Part shown: in pieces, positions 12,209 to 24,171 of the stretch
How the letters are laid out: each line of letters starts with the position of its first letter
Position numbering within the stretch: the stretch's first letter is position 1
From: Agrypnia vestita
Taxonomy: Eukaryota; Arthropoda; Insecta; Trichoptera; Phryganeidae
NCBI GenBank assembly: GCA_016648135.1
Contig: JADDOH010001553.1
Location: 1-64,000, forward strand
Direction: 5' to 3'
DNA length: 64,000 nucleotides
The notes under the pieces: generated by a model
What the model saw: only the letters and a program-made list of their open reading frames with translations
Database searches by the model: none
What the model was told of the DNA's origin: nothing
Made by a program: the position numbers and the translations under genes

Positions 12209-13600
12209 GTAAAGTGCCGCCGTAACATTGACATTTGAAGTAGTGTGTATGCCAAGGGCCTTAAAATTAACTATTTTTCTTGTCATCGCTTGCCTTTGGA
12301 AGAACAAGGTGTTATCTGATATATACATATTGAGCTTCGATGTTCAGTATCGAGCTCTTCGCCGGAGTTGAAATCAAGCTATTTGGCTGTATTATTTATA
12401 ATGGCTACATTTCATTATGACTGGAGCAAAATGACATATAAGGGGTGTTTTATCGATGAAATTGATCATATTTTTTGGTATTAAAGGCTCCGACACCGAT
12501 CACTGGACACTCATCGGAAACACTATGTATAATACAATAGCAGATAAAAAAATGAGAATATATTTTGTAAAAAAAAGTTGTAAAAAGCTGATTTATTCTA
12601 AAAAAAAATTTTTTCCTACCATCTTCTAACCTATTTGGAAATTTAACATGTTTTGTAAAGAAATCTTAAAAATAATAATATTTTTAGAATTTTAGTACAA
12701 TAATGTCAATATAATAAAGTCAATTTTTACCAAAATATCAGATTATACACACCTTGTTTTTCCAAGATCTGTCAAATTCTTCGAAGAGGAAACTAAAAAT
12801 AATCTAGAAAATACGGTGTGGTACATGCATTATTTTTTTATTATTAAAGTTTTTATCTTAAAATAATTTTTTATCTTTTTTAAAATAAAAATTTCACTGT
12901 GCAATTATTTAGTAATAATTAAATAAATTTATTAATAGTTCATTTTTACATACAACTTTTTGTAATATTTTAAAAAGTTTCGCAAACGCCCATGCGTTGA
13001 CATATTTTTTGTTCGAGTTCGTTTTGCAACAATCGTTTTTTGACATGTGTAACGATTGTTTGAACTTATGAATATCCCATGATATATTTAATATTTGGTG
13101 TAGTTATCGTTTGTTATAGTGGTATTCATTTCTTATTAACGCTTACAATGCATAATTATTTTCCACATGACAACTTTGATACGGTTAGGGCTATAGCATC
13201 GTATTTCCTCGCGAATATTCATTTCAAACCAGTAAGGTAATTGCGAAAGAATTAGTTTTTAATGAGAAAATTAGGTACTTAGGTACTTAACACTAATCCT
13301 AAACCCAGCACTCCACCCTGTGTATAGGATTTTCTGAAAAATTGTTAAAAGCTAAATAAGAAACATAGGTAATAAATGATAGTTATGGAAAAAGTAATTG
13401 GGTATAATATTAGATTTTTAATTTCGATTCAATCAATCACTATGCGACATACAACAAATCACGTTTCTGACGTATGCTCACTGTATTCATTGCGAGAAGT
13501 TTACTAAAACCACTAAAACTTCATCATGGAGCACGAGTTGTCATCAAATGTTTGTATTAGCTCCATTTTCAGCTCTCACTTTGACATGACATTGACAGTT
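12209..13600. other. AT-rich non-coding stretch (presumed start of intron 1)
   Basis: After the donor there is AT-rich DNA with homopolymer runs (for example 12540-12620 and 12820-12900) and no open frame of note. I see no clear repeat family here. Confidence 0.4.
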
Positions 13601-13607
13601 CTGGTAT

Positions 13608-13676
13608 AATAATAATAATAATTGGATAACTTATATAGCGCCGTTTACGCGAAAACTCACCTCAAGGGCGATGTGT
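13608..13676 (-). mobile_element. CR1/L2-type LINE 3' tail
   Basis: Read on the minus strand this ends GGCGCTATATAAGTTATCCA followed by (ATT)n. It matches the tail of the better-preserved copy at 25793-26340, including the CTTGAGGTGAG block. GGCGCTATA followed by a microsatellite is the typical CR1/L2-like 3' end. Only the last about 70 bases remain. Confidence 0.7.
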
Positions 13677-13679
13677 ACT

Positions 13680-13936
13680 ATATATGTGGGGTATAAAAGC
13701 AAAGGCAGCGTTATCAAAAACATAAAAAGGTTTTGAATGCAGTCACCGAGGATTAATTTTAAATGTACTGAATTCTACATTTTATTTATCTATCCCTTCG
13801 AAAATCATGTTTCCTTTCAATTTATGGGCTATGTTTCTTATTAAATCTCAAATTCAGTACATCATACATTAGTTTCCCTCGATGACTGTATTAAATTTTT
13901 TGGATATTGCTACCTTTGCTTTTATACCCCATATAC
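13680..13936. mobile_element. Foldback MITE, family M (about 255 bp)
   Basis: The ends are inverted repeats: TGTGGGGTATAAAAGCAAAG on the left, and the reverse complement of the right end reads ATGGGGTATAAAAGCAAAGG. Similarity continues inward through the CAGTCACCGAGG / CAGTCATCGAGG blocks, so most of the element can fold on itself. It is flanked by TA-rich sequence. A second copy at 24172-25688 has a LINE inserted in it. Confidence 0.8.
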
Positions 13937-15205
13937 AGCATCTCTCGATCAGTTGCTGATTTTTCGTACAATTTATTCGATAATATTATATACAATTATA
14001 ATTATATTGGTTAGAAGTTTGGTTTTACATGAGTCTTGTTTTACGTCAGTTTTTTTCCTATGAAAAAAGAGGACACTTTTTTTAAAATTTTGTAATGCGA
14101 AGTAGAGTATTTTTTATGTATCGGTACAAAAAAATTAAAAATGACTTTTTGGTAGGTGTCCGAGTTTACGTATTACATTATTAGCTTACGTATTATGAAA
14201 AACGACTACCTTAATATTATTTAAGGGGGTTAGAAACAAAAACGTCACTATATGTATGACGAAAATAAAGGGCGACCTGTTTGAAAATTATAATCTGGCA
14301 AAGAATGGTATTTTCATAATTTATTGTCAACTGAATTTTTAGGCATGTTTGTGTGTTTTAGAAGCATTTTATCAAAAGCGTATAAAATCAATTGCAAAAT
14401 CGTTTATCTAAATTTATTTTATTGCATAGTAACGCTTTTGTTCTTAATCCCCTAAATTGTGACTATATTTTATAGGAATGTGTTTTGTAATGTAAGAAAA
14501 AAATTCTATGTTTCTAAGTAATTCGTCGAGTTGTTTTTGTTTTATTAATTATAACATTGGGCCTAACGCTATTTTTCATATATGTTGCGATAGATTAGCT
14601 TCTCATACTGTCAACCGGTTAAATATTATTATTACTGCAAAAGACATGTCATGGCCACATCGCAAACAGTAAGAACCTTCGACCCTGATGAAAACCCACG
14701 CTAAATAAATTAGGTTCAACTTATTGCTCAAACCGATCAGATGATGGATCCCTTGGGATAATCTTCTTCATGTCACCCGTTGAACATGCTTCATACGCAC
14801 AACTCCAGATCCACGTTACTTATGTGTTCATTCCATTGATTGATCGGATGACAGGCAATAAATTAATACGGTGTTCACAACACAATAATTACTACGGCGC
14901 GGTAATCGCGTCGGCGAGTGAACATCGCATTCAACGGTCTATTTTGGCAGTTGATTCCAGTACCGTATTTGGCGAACAATGCCATTGTTAACAAGCCCAA
15001 TTGGCCGTGAATTCTAACTAAGTCTGCTCGGTATCATGTCATCCGCGCATAAGCGGAGGGAATAAATTAAAAATATATGTACACATTTATGTTTACGGAT
15101 CGCAGACGCCGCTTGCCGCGTCAATACTAGCGGTGCATAAAAAATCAAATAACTAATGATTTTAACGGTATTTCTGTCGAAATTCGAAATTGAAGATGTT
15201 CGCCT
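13937..15205. other. Unassigned AT-rich region
   Basis: No gene is visible. Short open frames (for example 14770-14991) have no domain features. Scattered words such as the one around 14700 resemble no complete element. Confidence 0.4.
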
Positions 15206-15850
15206 AAAACACTTAAATATCACGAATACAACTAGTACACTTAAATATCACGAATACAACTAGTACAACTGTCTGGTTCAATGATTTGACCACAATTCAT
15301 TTTTGCACTTGATAGACCCGCTATTTTTTTTTTACGCTTACAAAACACTTACATCAGTGCTTACATGTGCGTCTAGATACATATGAATCCTGTCTAATAG
15401 TGATGGGTCTGCTCTGTACTAGTACTACATTATACTGAAGCGCACACTTCACACGTTTGTAAGTGAACTGTACACTACAAACAACACATTTCAAATCGCA
15501 CACTTCAAATTGCGCACTCAAATCGCACACTTTAAATTTCTCATCACAAATTTTATATTTCAAAGTACACACTTCAGACTACAAACTTCAAATTTCATAC
15601 TTCAAACTACACTCTTCAATCTTGTGAAAATTTTTGGCCGATTTACATGTAAGTTGATGTAGCTAAAACGTCTTTCGAAATCGCACCTTATTTTTCGGAA
15701 AGTTGATGTAGACAAAACGGCTTTTTCAAATTTTGTAGTACTACAATTAGTTCACTTCTTGTAGTTTATTGAAGTAGATGAAGTGTGTAAAGTTTCGGTA
15801 CTTACTACAAATGTAGCGCACACTTTGTAGTCTTCAAAGTGGTGAGCGTG
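15206..15850. repeat. Degenerate short-period repeats
   Basis: A 30-base unit (ACTTAAATATCACGAATACA...) is present twice at about 15208-15267. From about 15440 to 15620 a loose 12-16 base motif, CACACTTCAAAT and variants, repeats many times. At 15760-15850 the reverse-complement motif (GAAGTGTGTAAAG, CTTCAAAGTG) appears. AGTTGATGTAG followed by AAAACG also occurs twice (about 15653 and 15703). Confidence 0.75.
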
Positions 15851-16071
15851 GGCGTGTTATAGTCTTCATTTTGAAATGTAGTTTTTCCCTTAGCTACTGT
15901 TTAAGATGAATAAACATACACTAGACTAAATTATTATAGTGTATAGCGCATTAGAAGTTATATAAACATGCATAAAACCAAGGACTGTGTTGTATACCTT
16001 GAGTTGGCACAAAGCCGAACAGAATGCGCATGCGTATCCCTTGAGAGGAATCGTGGAACCGAATAGCAAGC

Positions 16072-16228
16072 AAGGAATTCATCAGCGAGTGACAATGGCT
16101 TCAATGACATATTTTTCTAAGAAAGTCAAGGGATCATTAAACAAAAGCTCTCGAGAAGCTCAACACCCAACCGGGCTGTTGATATAAACCAATATTGATG
16201 TCGATGAGACTCGCTGATGAATCGCTGG
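16072..16228. repeat. Inverted repeat with 14-bp perfect arms
   Basis: ATTCATCAGCGAGT on the left and ACTCGCTGATGAAT on the right are exact reverse complements about 130 bases apart. The spacer is not self-complementary, so this may be the terminal inverted repeat of a small unclassified element. No target duplication was found. Confidence 0.45.
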
Positions 16229-18440
16229 CGTCTCCTCTGCATTCACACGTCAAACTAAATAAAGTGGCATTTCCTTGTTGGCCCCTTTCATTCCTTCTTG
16301 ACTACGAACTCCATACATCTACATGGTATTTTTCCTCCTTTTTAGTTTTTAGATAGTAAAGTTTCTTTTAATAATTAAGGCCCACAGGGAGCATTGTAAA
16401 TTCTTCTTAGTGTGTCATGCCAGACCATTCTGACGACGTCGATCACTCTTACATAGACATCTCTGCCCAGAACAGTTCATTCGCCTTTCTGATTCCGGTT
16501 CAGTCATCTATAGGATGCTTCCTAGCGAAATTCTCTCCTCCCCTGCATTCCGCAATCTTTCCTTTTGTTATATTGTCTAAGAGTTGGTACTCTCAATACA
16601 CGATAAAGGTAATTGTTCTCTGCTGTACCAAGTATATTAATTAACTCCCTATTCGTATATTTTAATACTTCAGGGTTAGTGATCAAATCTTTCTACGGTA
16701 TTCGAAGATTTTTTATGCAGCTACATTTAAATAGCTTCATTCAAAAGCAGCTTGTTCATGAGTCCATGCTTCGTTTAAAGCATGTAATAATTTTTGGAGA
16801 GTAAGGTTATCTTTGCATTTTAAATTATATTTTGAGGTTGTGTCTTAGGAAGCAAATAAATAATAATAATTTGTATAGAATATTGTTACTGAAGTTTTTG
16901 GCAGCAAAGAAAAAATTTAACTGTTTACAATTAAAAAATTTGTTTGAAATAATACACATACATATTATGTTTGTAAATGCGCCATACAGTTATATTAACT
17001 CATGTTTTGATAATTTTGACTCTGCTACAAGAAACAAAGTCTGTCTGGGTTTAATTAGATTTGAGTTGTGGATACTGTATGGGACTCATATCCTAAATAA
17101 ATAATCTTGAATCCTTGTCCATTATTGACAGTTTCCAGCCGTTTCCAGCCCACGCATTCGAGTTGAAGCTGATTGCACACCTGAGTAATCCAGATGTTTC
17201 TTCCATCTGACAGGTGATTGAGAAACGTTTGAATTCGCAGTGAGGTATCATACCGCGTTATATCTATCATAGCCTGATGGCCTATTTCGTGTCGTACCTA
17301 CATTACATATACTCGTATAGTTAAATAGATTTTGGTATCGAATACACCATCTCTACTTGTAGGCAGTAAAATTTGACGAGCCGTTAGCCATTGAAAAAAT
17401 CTTTTCATGATTTTCTTCTACGCACATCATGACCAAATGTGGTAATTTTTGGCAAACTGCAAAAAGTTTTGATAAAATGTTAAAATTTACTTGGGGCCGA
17501 AAAATCAATATGGTAAAAATGAAGTGTGCGAGCACTTTCCGAATCTACAAAGCATTCACATTTATGAGGGGCACCATTTGGGGGAAAGATTTTAAAAAAT
17601 ATTAAATTAGCTGAGAAATCAAGATTATAATTTTCGATAAATCAATATTTAATGTCTTTCCACAACTTACCAAACATAAAAAATCAACGCATTAACAACG
17701 CAAACTTTTTGATTTATATATATTTTTTCAAGTTTACAGGTATGCTATTTATAAGATAAATTTTTATTTTATTCATTATAAAATAAACTTATTATTCTTA
17801 CACCGTCGCGACAGTGTCGACATGTCAAAACAATATTTCATGTTTTACAATTGCTAGTAGACAAACGCATAGTCTCATTTATACATTTGTCAGCAAACGT
17901 ATACCTTTTATTGTGCACTTGTCAGCATGCAGTTTACAACAAACGTACCTTTTATTTTTACTCTTGCATAGTCTACGTGAGATTTATACATCTTTGCATC
18001 AAATTGCGCAGATCGTGTTGTATTTTTTCCTAACAATTTCAGCAATTTTTTGCACCGCTGTGAACATTATTGCGTTCTAAAATTCGATCTCGCATAATGC
18101 AATTCCTTCACGTTATAATAAACATTTCCAATTGCCCCGCAAGGTGGCGAATGTTTCAAAAGCGGAGTCCGTTGGCCAATATTAAATTACGCGGCGTATC
18201 GATCAGGCGGGCTGCCGGCCACCGCCGAGCCAGGCGCATTCCTCCATACACCTTCGCACACATCTGACTTTTTAGGCGAATTCAAGATCAACCAGTCGCC
18301 GATCACGTTCTAATATCATTTGGTACAAAAAAAGGATCTTGGAACAAATACACGTCTTGCCAAAATGTCTTTGGTTTCCTCTTTACGCTACTTCCTCCAT
18401 TGCGCAATAATCGGTCCCAATCCGCCGGGGACCTTTCGAA
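16229..18440. other. Unassigned region
   Basis: This holds several short open frames (up to 90 residues at 16832-17104) with no recognisable domains. TAAATAAATAATCTTGAA at about 17095 could be the 3' end of a decayed retroelement. A GC-richer patch at 18135-18260 includes CCCGCAAGGTGGCGAA, but nothing shows it to be an exon. Confidence 0.35.
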
Positions 18441-18682
18441 TTAGGTGACAGGACTTTTCCAGACAGGATCTTTCTGGACTCGATATTGCGGACGCGATAT
18501 TTCCGGACACTGATTATTTTGGATGGATTTTTGCTGATATTGATTTTTTTGGATAAAGATTATTTCGAAAAAAAATTATGATTAGATTACGTCAGATTAG
18601 GTAATATTTTATTGTCCGAAATAATCAAAGTCCGCAAAAATAGTGTCTGGAAAAATCCTGTTCGGAAAAATACCAGAACCTT
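18441..18682. repeat. Foldback element built of degenerate TTCCGGACA-like motifs
   Basis: The left arm (about 18446-18540) repeats words such as TTTCCAGACAGGAT, TCTGGACTCGATA and TTTCCGGACACTG. The right arm (about 18605-18680) reads CCGAAATAATC, GTGTCTGGAAAAATCCTG and TTCGGAAAAATA, largely the reverse complement. It is probably an old MITE with internal short repeats. Confidence 0.55.
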
Positions 18683-19882
18683 TTAATAAAAATTATATTT
18701 ATAATTTAATTAAAATAACCATAAGCGTGCGTTATACAAACCTAATATAAAAAACATCTAATGAATGGAAAAACAAATCAAAACACAATTTATTTTTATT
18801 ACGCAAATAGTTAGATTATTAATACGTAAAAATAGTAACTTCAGGAAACAATTTGTATTTCTCCGCTGAAAGAGTCTTTCTCGCGCACAGCAAATTTATA
18901 TACAAATTTCTTATATAGTTTAGTTTTCTAGTCTAGTTTTAGTCTAGTACTAGTCTAATACTAGTTTTCTAATCATGTCCTCTGTGCTTACTTTGGATTT
19001 GCTTGTTTTGGATTTCAAAAATATACCTTTATTATATTATTTTTAAAATTTGCTAAAGGGCTTTATTTTTTCAATATGAAGTGAAAGTGAGTAGCAACGC
19101 TGCATGGTCGCGTTTTTACATTTAGAAATAAAAATTTAGCCTTATGTGTGTGACCGGGTTAATTAAATTTGCTTGACTGTTATTATCTATAATATTCTTG
19201 TGTATCTGAAAAATTGCATTTCTTATAAACATGCTATCTGATTTCAAGACGCCAAATTCATCGCACAGTAGCTGTGTTGGGCAGTCTCTTAGTCTCTTTT
19301 GAATAACTTTTATAATCAAATGTATATCTTCTTACGTTTTCAAAATAAAATAAATGCGAAATAAAATAAAATCAAACAAAAATTTCTTTCCAATTTAGTC
19401 AAATGGCAAGAGATAAATCTACAGTATTCATTAGCGACACAAGGTCTCAAATAAATTAAACATGATAGACCATTTTCCCCAGAAGTGTTGTGGAAAATAA
19501 CTCTTCCGCGTATGAAACCACCTTGATGACATTTCATGAAAAAGTTATGAATGAACCACAAAGATCGAAATTTTTTACGGTATTTAATGAATAAATAACG
19601 TGATAAATGAATAAGTCATAAGAAGTGTCGGAGGTGAGAAGAATCTGAGATGAAAACAGAAAACTATGACTAAACTTCAAAGCTTAAATCTCAATCTAGA
19701 GCAGCTTCTAAAAATAGCCATAATGATCCTTCCCTAATGAGCGTCCAACCAAAAACGGACGGAAATAGTTTCTCAGGTTTGCCTGCAATAATGCCATACA
19801 AAACTCATTCTCCTAACGAGCTTCCCCGTATTTTAATTTACACTTTACTTTTATTTTCCACAATTTAATCTAAATATAGAAT
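18683..19882. other. Unassigned AT-rich region
   Basis: No gene or clear element is visible. TAGTCTAGTTTTAGTCTAGTAC-type words around 18930-18975 are a short imperfect microsatellite. Confidence 0.4.
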
Positions 19883-20040
19883 AGTTTGTTGGTGTAGTGA
19901 TTACGGCTCTCGCCTAGTGATCCAGTGATCGGTAATTCGAGCCCCATTCCAAGACACCGGCAGGTTACCTTTAATTTGAAAAAAATACGAATATTGATTC
20001 CACGCGTATTCCGTGTTCGTATCTCTATTTTATTTATAAA
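19883..20040 (+). mobile_element. tRNA-derived SINE, diverged copy
   Basis: This shares with the copies at 44502 and 31835-32010 the order TTGTTGGTG.AGTGATTA, TCGCCTAGTGATCC, a B-box-like GGTAATTCGAGCC, then a tail with AATATTGATTCCACGCGTATT and GTTCGTATCTCTATTT. This copy is the most diverged of the four. Confidence 0.7.
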
Positions 20041-22177
20041 TATATATTTTTAAAATTAGGTATGCTTACTTAGGTACACGCGTTATAAGTTATACATCTT
20101 TACATAAATGCTGCATACATAACATGTGCTGTGTTGTATACTTGGTTTTAGAACATAGCTGGACGGATATTTACATTTTGTACCATTTGTACTTCGTATT
20201 AATGGATAAAAAATACACTTTAAATACATTTCCCATGTATATTCACCCTCTCACCATGATATATTTTTATAGAAATCAACACCGTTTGCTAGATCTTACC
20301 CAATTTTGCATACTTATTCCTTAGGACCCGACCAAACATATAAAGGCATGTCATTTTTTCGGGTTGTAGCTAGTAATATAATACAAATAAAACAGCAAAA
20401 TTTTAATAATCAATTGTTAAAAAAACGTGTAATCCATGTTTACCCCGAGCCAAATTTGCAACACTCGCTTACGGCAAGAATCGTGCTTGTCATGTGATAG
20501 ACTTCCTCATCCTTTGAAATAACACACTCGGTAAATATGTTGTTTGACGTGTTTATTTATATTTGCACCGCGTAACTTTAAATTTTCATTTATAAACTTA
20601 GGCTTCGTAACAAGCTTATTGTTGATTCGGAGAAAATATACAATTTATTGTTACGCTTGTGTTGCCCTTTTACCCATTACAGATTAGCAATCATCTCTTC
20701 ATAGAATCAGAACACTGACCCTGATGGCAGTAGCCCAGAAAACTCCGCAACGAAGAAAAACTGGGCGCGTACCCGCTGCGCAATGCCGTAAATGTCGTCG
20801 GCGTCAATCGGCGCTCTTGACCGACGGCGCCAGGAGGCGCGCCTCTCCCGCATACAAATCGGCGTTCCTGACCGCGGCACAAATTTTATAGCAATTTGAC
20901 ATTTATCTTTCCATCATATCGATTATCTGTATGTGCTCGCCTATCCACAAATACCGTCTTCCATTCGCGCTACATTAATTTTTTTTTACGTGCGGTCTCT
21001 ACTTTTTGTCTATGCTGCATGCAAAAAATTTTCGAACTCACCATTCGCAGAGAAGATGATAATTTTAATTAAAGATGGCTGTGACTAGAAAGGTGAAACA
21101 TCATATTGGAATAAGCCGATCTTGAAAAAAAAATACAAATTAATTAAAAAAAAATTGCTTTTAATAAAAGCCTTTTATACGCTTTCTTTGCGTACATTCG
21201 TAATCAATTTTTTAAAATCACCCATGCTGTATTCAAATATTAAAAAGGTTTGCATCAATACGTTAATTCCGTGGGACTATTATATCTTTTGTCAAACCGT
21301 ATTTTGCTAAACCAAAGTTATCCCGAGATATTAGAAATCTAAATTCTACCCTAATTTATCGAATTTGACAGTTTGTTCCGTCGCCTAATGTCAAAGTTGA
21401 ATCTGCCGACTAAAAATTAACAAATTTGTAATCGGAACATCATACTAATACCGATTAATCTCGAAGTTAAGCAGGCACTTAAGTTCAATAATAATAGAAA
21501 AATATTAATTTTACTAGAATTAATGACCAAATCATGTCGAGAATGATTTAATAATGTATAGTCATCCACTTTACGTAAATGTTGAAATTTTCAGAATTCT
21601 GGCTAGTCAAGTTGGTGAAAAACCAATTACAAGATTCCACCACAACAAACAAACAGAAAAATAGAGTTAAATAAAAGTATGTAATAAGGAGCATCACTAT
21701 TGTCTCTACAACCTCTGGAGAGTCTTTGCTTCCTCAAGAGTCTTCCCACACTGATGTCGGTCTTGTGCCAGCTCTCTCTACTTCCGAATCCCCAAGGCAT
21801 ATATTGATTTTGGTGTTTGTTGTTCAGTCATTCCCTGCAACCTAACCTAACCTAAACAACCACGAAGTCTTTCCAATTCTATAAATTTAGTGACGCTCAG
21901 CTCCTTAAACAAGGTACAGAGTTCATTGTTGTAAAGCCTGCGCCAAAATGGAGAAAAATAATTTACTATTATTTTACTTTTTTAACCCACGGATTGTCAA
22001 TAGGTCGTTAAAAATGCTAATAGATAGACCTTTTGTGACATTTAAAATACAATGTAAAAACATTTTATGGTAATTTATTTTATTCATGATTTTTATTGTA
22101 TGTACCTCCTTTCTAATGAAATATTAGGTATCGATCTAAGGTGGTAAAATGATGAAAAAAGACTACCTACCTAATAA
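20041..22177. other. Unassigned region with a GC-rich patch
   Basis: Mostly AT-rich. At about 20720-20875 there is a GC-rich patch with two related words (TCGGCGCTCTTGACCG and TCGGCGTTCCTGACCG) that could be a fragment of an unknown repeat. The short CCTAACCTAACCTAAAC at about 21840 is insect telomere-like but only about two units long. Confidence 0.35.
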
Positions 22178-22557
22178 TCTATAATTATACATAAAGAGGT
22201 AAAGTTTGTAAGTTTGGATGTTCTATTCAAAAATTCTTTCACCAATATTTAGAATGGACTTTCAGGGTGGACATAGGCTTTATATAATCCAGTTAAAATA
22301 AAATGGCTTTTCGCGATGACCTATCTAAATCTAAAGTCGACAAAAAAATGGTCGAGCAATGCGTTTTTTACGAACGCTGCCTTAACGATAAGAGATATTT
22401 AAAAACTTTCTAAAGATTTGTTTTAGAACTCAAAAAGTAAAAAAATAGTCCTTGACGACATACATCTAAATGTTAAGGTTAATTAATACACAAATTGATA
22501 AATATGACCAAAAGTTACTAAAAATCTACGCGTGCGAAGCCACGCGGTCACAGCTAG
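22178..22557 (+). mobile_element. Non-autonomous Helitron, complete (380 bp)
   Basis: The element starts TC after an A and ends CTAG before a T, which is exactly how Helitrons insert between A and T. The 5' end (TCTATAATTATACATAAAGA) and the GC-rich terminal hairpin CGCGTGCGAAGCCACGCG followed by GTCACAGCTAG match the Helitron type common in Lepidoptera. No Rep/helicase is encoded, so it relies on an autonomous partner. Confidence 0.85.
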
Positions 22558-24171
22558 TATTTTATAAATCCCTTTTTAAAAAGAGCCATTGGGAGGACTG
22601 CCCGGTATATTGTAGAGCAAAGGCCTCGCATCCTAACAAAGGATTGCCTTTGAACATACGTACTTGTGCATGTCTGTACCTGCTATAAGATTGATATAGT
22701 ATTAAAATGAGCGCCTGTTTGCGCTGGCTACAGAACTCGTAGCGTTACACTTTGTTTCAAAAGAAACAGGTGGTGAGGACAGAACCGTCTGCCGGTATTC
22801 AAATAAAAAGATGTATGAAAGTGAAATCGGTTCCTTGATCTCGCTGTTCTACGTAGAGTTTATAAAAAATAACTCTCGATTTATTTTATAGTCATTGCCC
22901 GATTCTTTTGATTCGTATGACATAAATTATTTATTTGATATAAATCTTATTCCAACAATTGTAATTGTATTTCGTACCATTTTTAAACCCATTTGACTTC
23001 ATTGGAGTGGGGCTGTATCATCACCGAAGGTCTGGTGCATTTATTTTGTGGTCTTGATGCAGTTTTCAATTAACTCGCTACATCATTATTTTTTCGCTTA
23101 TGAACATAAGTGAAAACAAAAAATACTGACTGTATAGTGAAATGTGTAATGTAAGTTACATCAATTATTGGATTATTTATTCAAAAAAAATATGAGTCGT
23201 GTCATTGTTTGTTTGAATTTTTTACTAGTTTATTCATTTTGATGGCAAGTATATTATTTCTTTCTTAACTCTGTCGACGCTCACGCCTTTTCTACCATAA
23301 TTGAATAATCACTTCTCTGGCTTATTTTTGAATCGATAATGCAGCCTTCGATAGTTGAAATAACAGTTCTCTGTTAAATCTGCATATTTTGTGGCAATGT
23401 AATTTATTTCATGCTGATTTTATCTTAATAGGCCGAGCCCCGCCCTTACATAAACATTAATATTAAATGAAGATTAATGATTATTTACTTATTGATAAAA
23501 AAGTAATTTCATAACGTACATAATATCATATGTACACGAGTATTTTTAAGTAATTATATAACAAACAAGTATTTTTTAATTATAGCATGAATAAGATTTT
23601 CTATTTTTATAACTTTTTTAAAATATCGCATTAAGCCTCCAAGGTCGGCGCCACACTAAGTGCATGTTCCGCCGTCTTTTACGTCGCGGAACGCCGCTAC
23701 GTTTCTTTCACATATACATATAATATGCGCTTATCAAATACACTACGCGAATGATCAGTCGATTAATTTGCTTTGCCGAATCATCCGCTTATAGTGTTAT
23801 GCCGCGCCGGCCCAAAAGAGGGTTTACGTTTATGCGCAAATTAGCGATTATACGAGAGGTTTATTCTCTGAAATTATTCGACTGTCATCTCTGAAGCCTA
23901 ATAAGTATTTAAATTAACTATTACTACCAGACTTTAGTTAGAATTAAAATAAATTTTACCTAGTTAAGCCCATTACTTAATAAAACGCTTTTTTTCCTTA
24001 TTTTACTAACCAACTTTATTATTCACTTACCAAAATGCTGTATTTGTGCATTCGCAAATTTGCGCTAACGTTGCGTTCCTGTGTATGATACAAAAACATG
24101 CCGATATGTTTATTCTTTTTTTTATGTTTCGTGTTGTTTTATTTATATTCCCTTTATATGTACATCATTTG
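22558..24171. other. Unassigned AT-rich region
   Basis: No gene is visible. A GC-richer segment at 23636-23710 (GGTCGGCGCCACACTAAG and onward) and another at 23800-23825 might be remains of a DNA transposon, but no matching inverted end was found. Confidence 0.35.

Noticed and set aside
14690..14712. CCCTGATGAAAACCC as a possible hammerhead core
   Set aside because: No GAAAC at the right distance and no stem II pairing.
16417..17104. Cluster of plus-strand frames of 63-90 codons
   Set aside because: AT-rich composition, no shared domain, no splice structure that joins them; treated as chance.
18135..18150. CTCF-like insulator motif CCCGCAAGGTGGCGA
   Set aside because: A single motif match with no conservation or spacing evidence; expected by chance in a window of this size.
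21838..21855. Telomere-like CCTAA repeats
   Set aside because: Only about two to three units; far too short to be telomeric.
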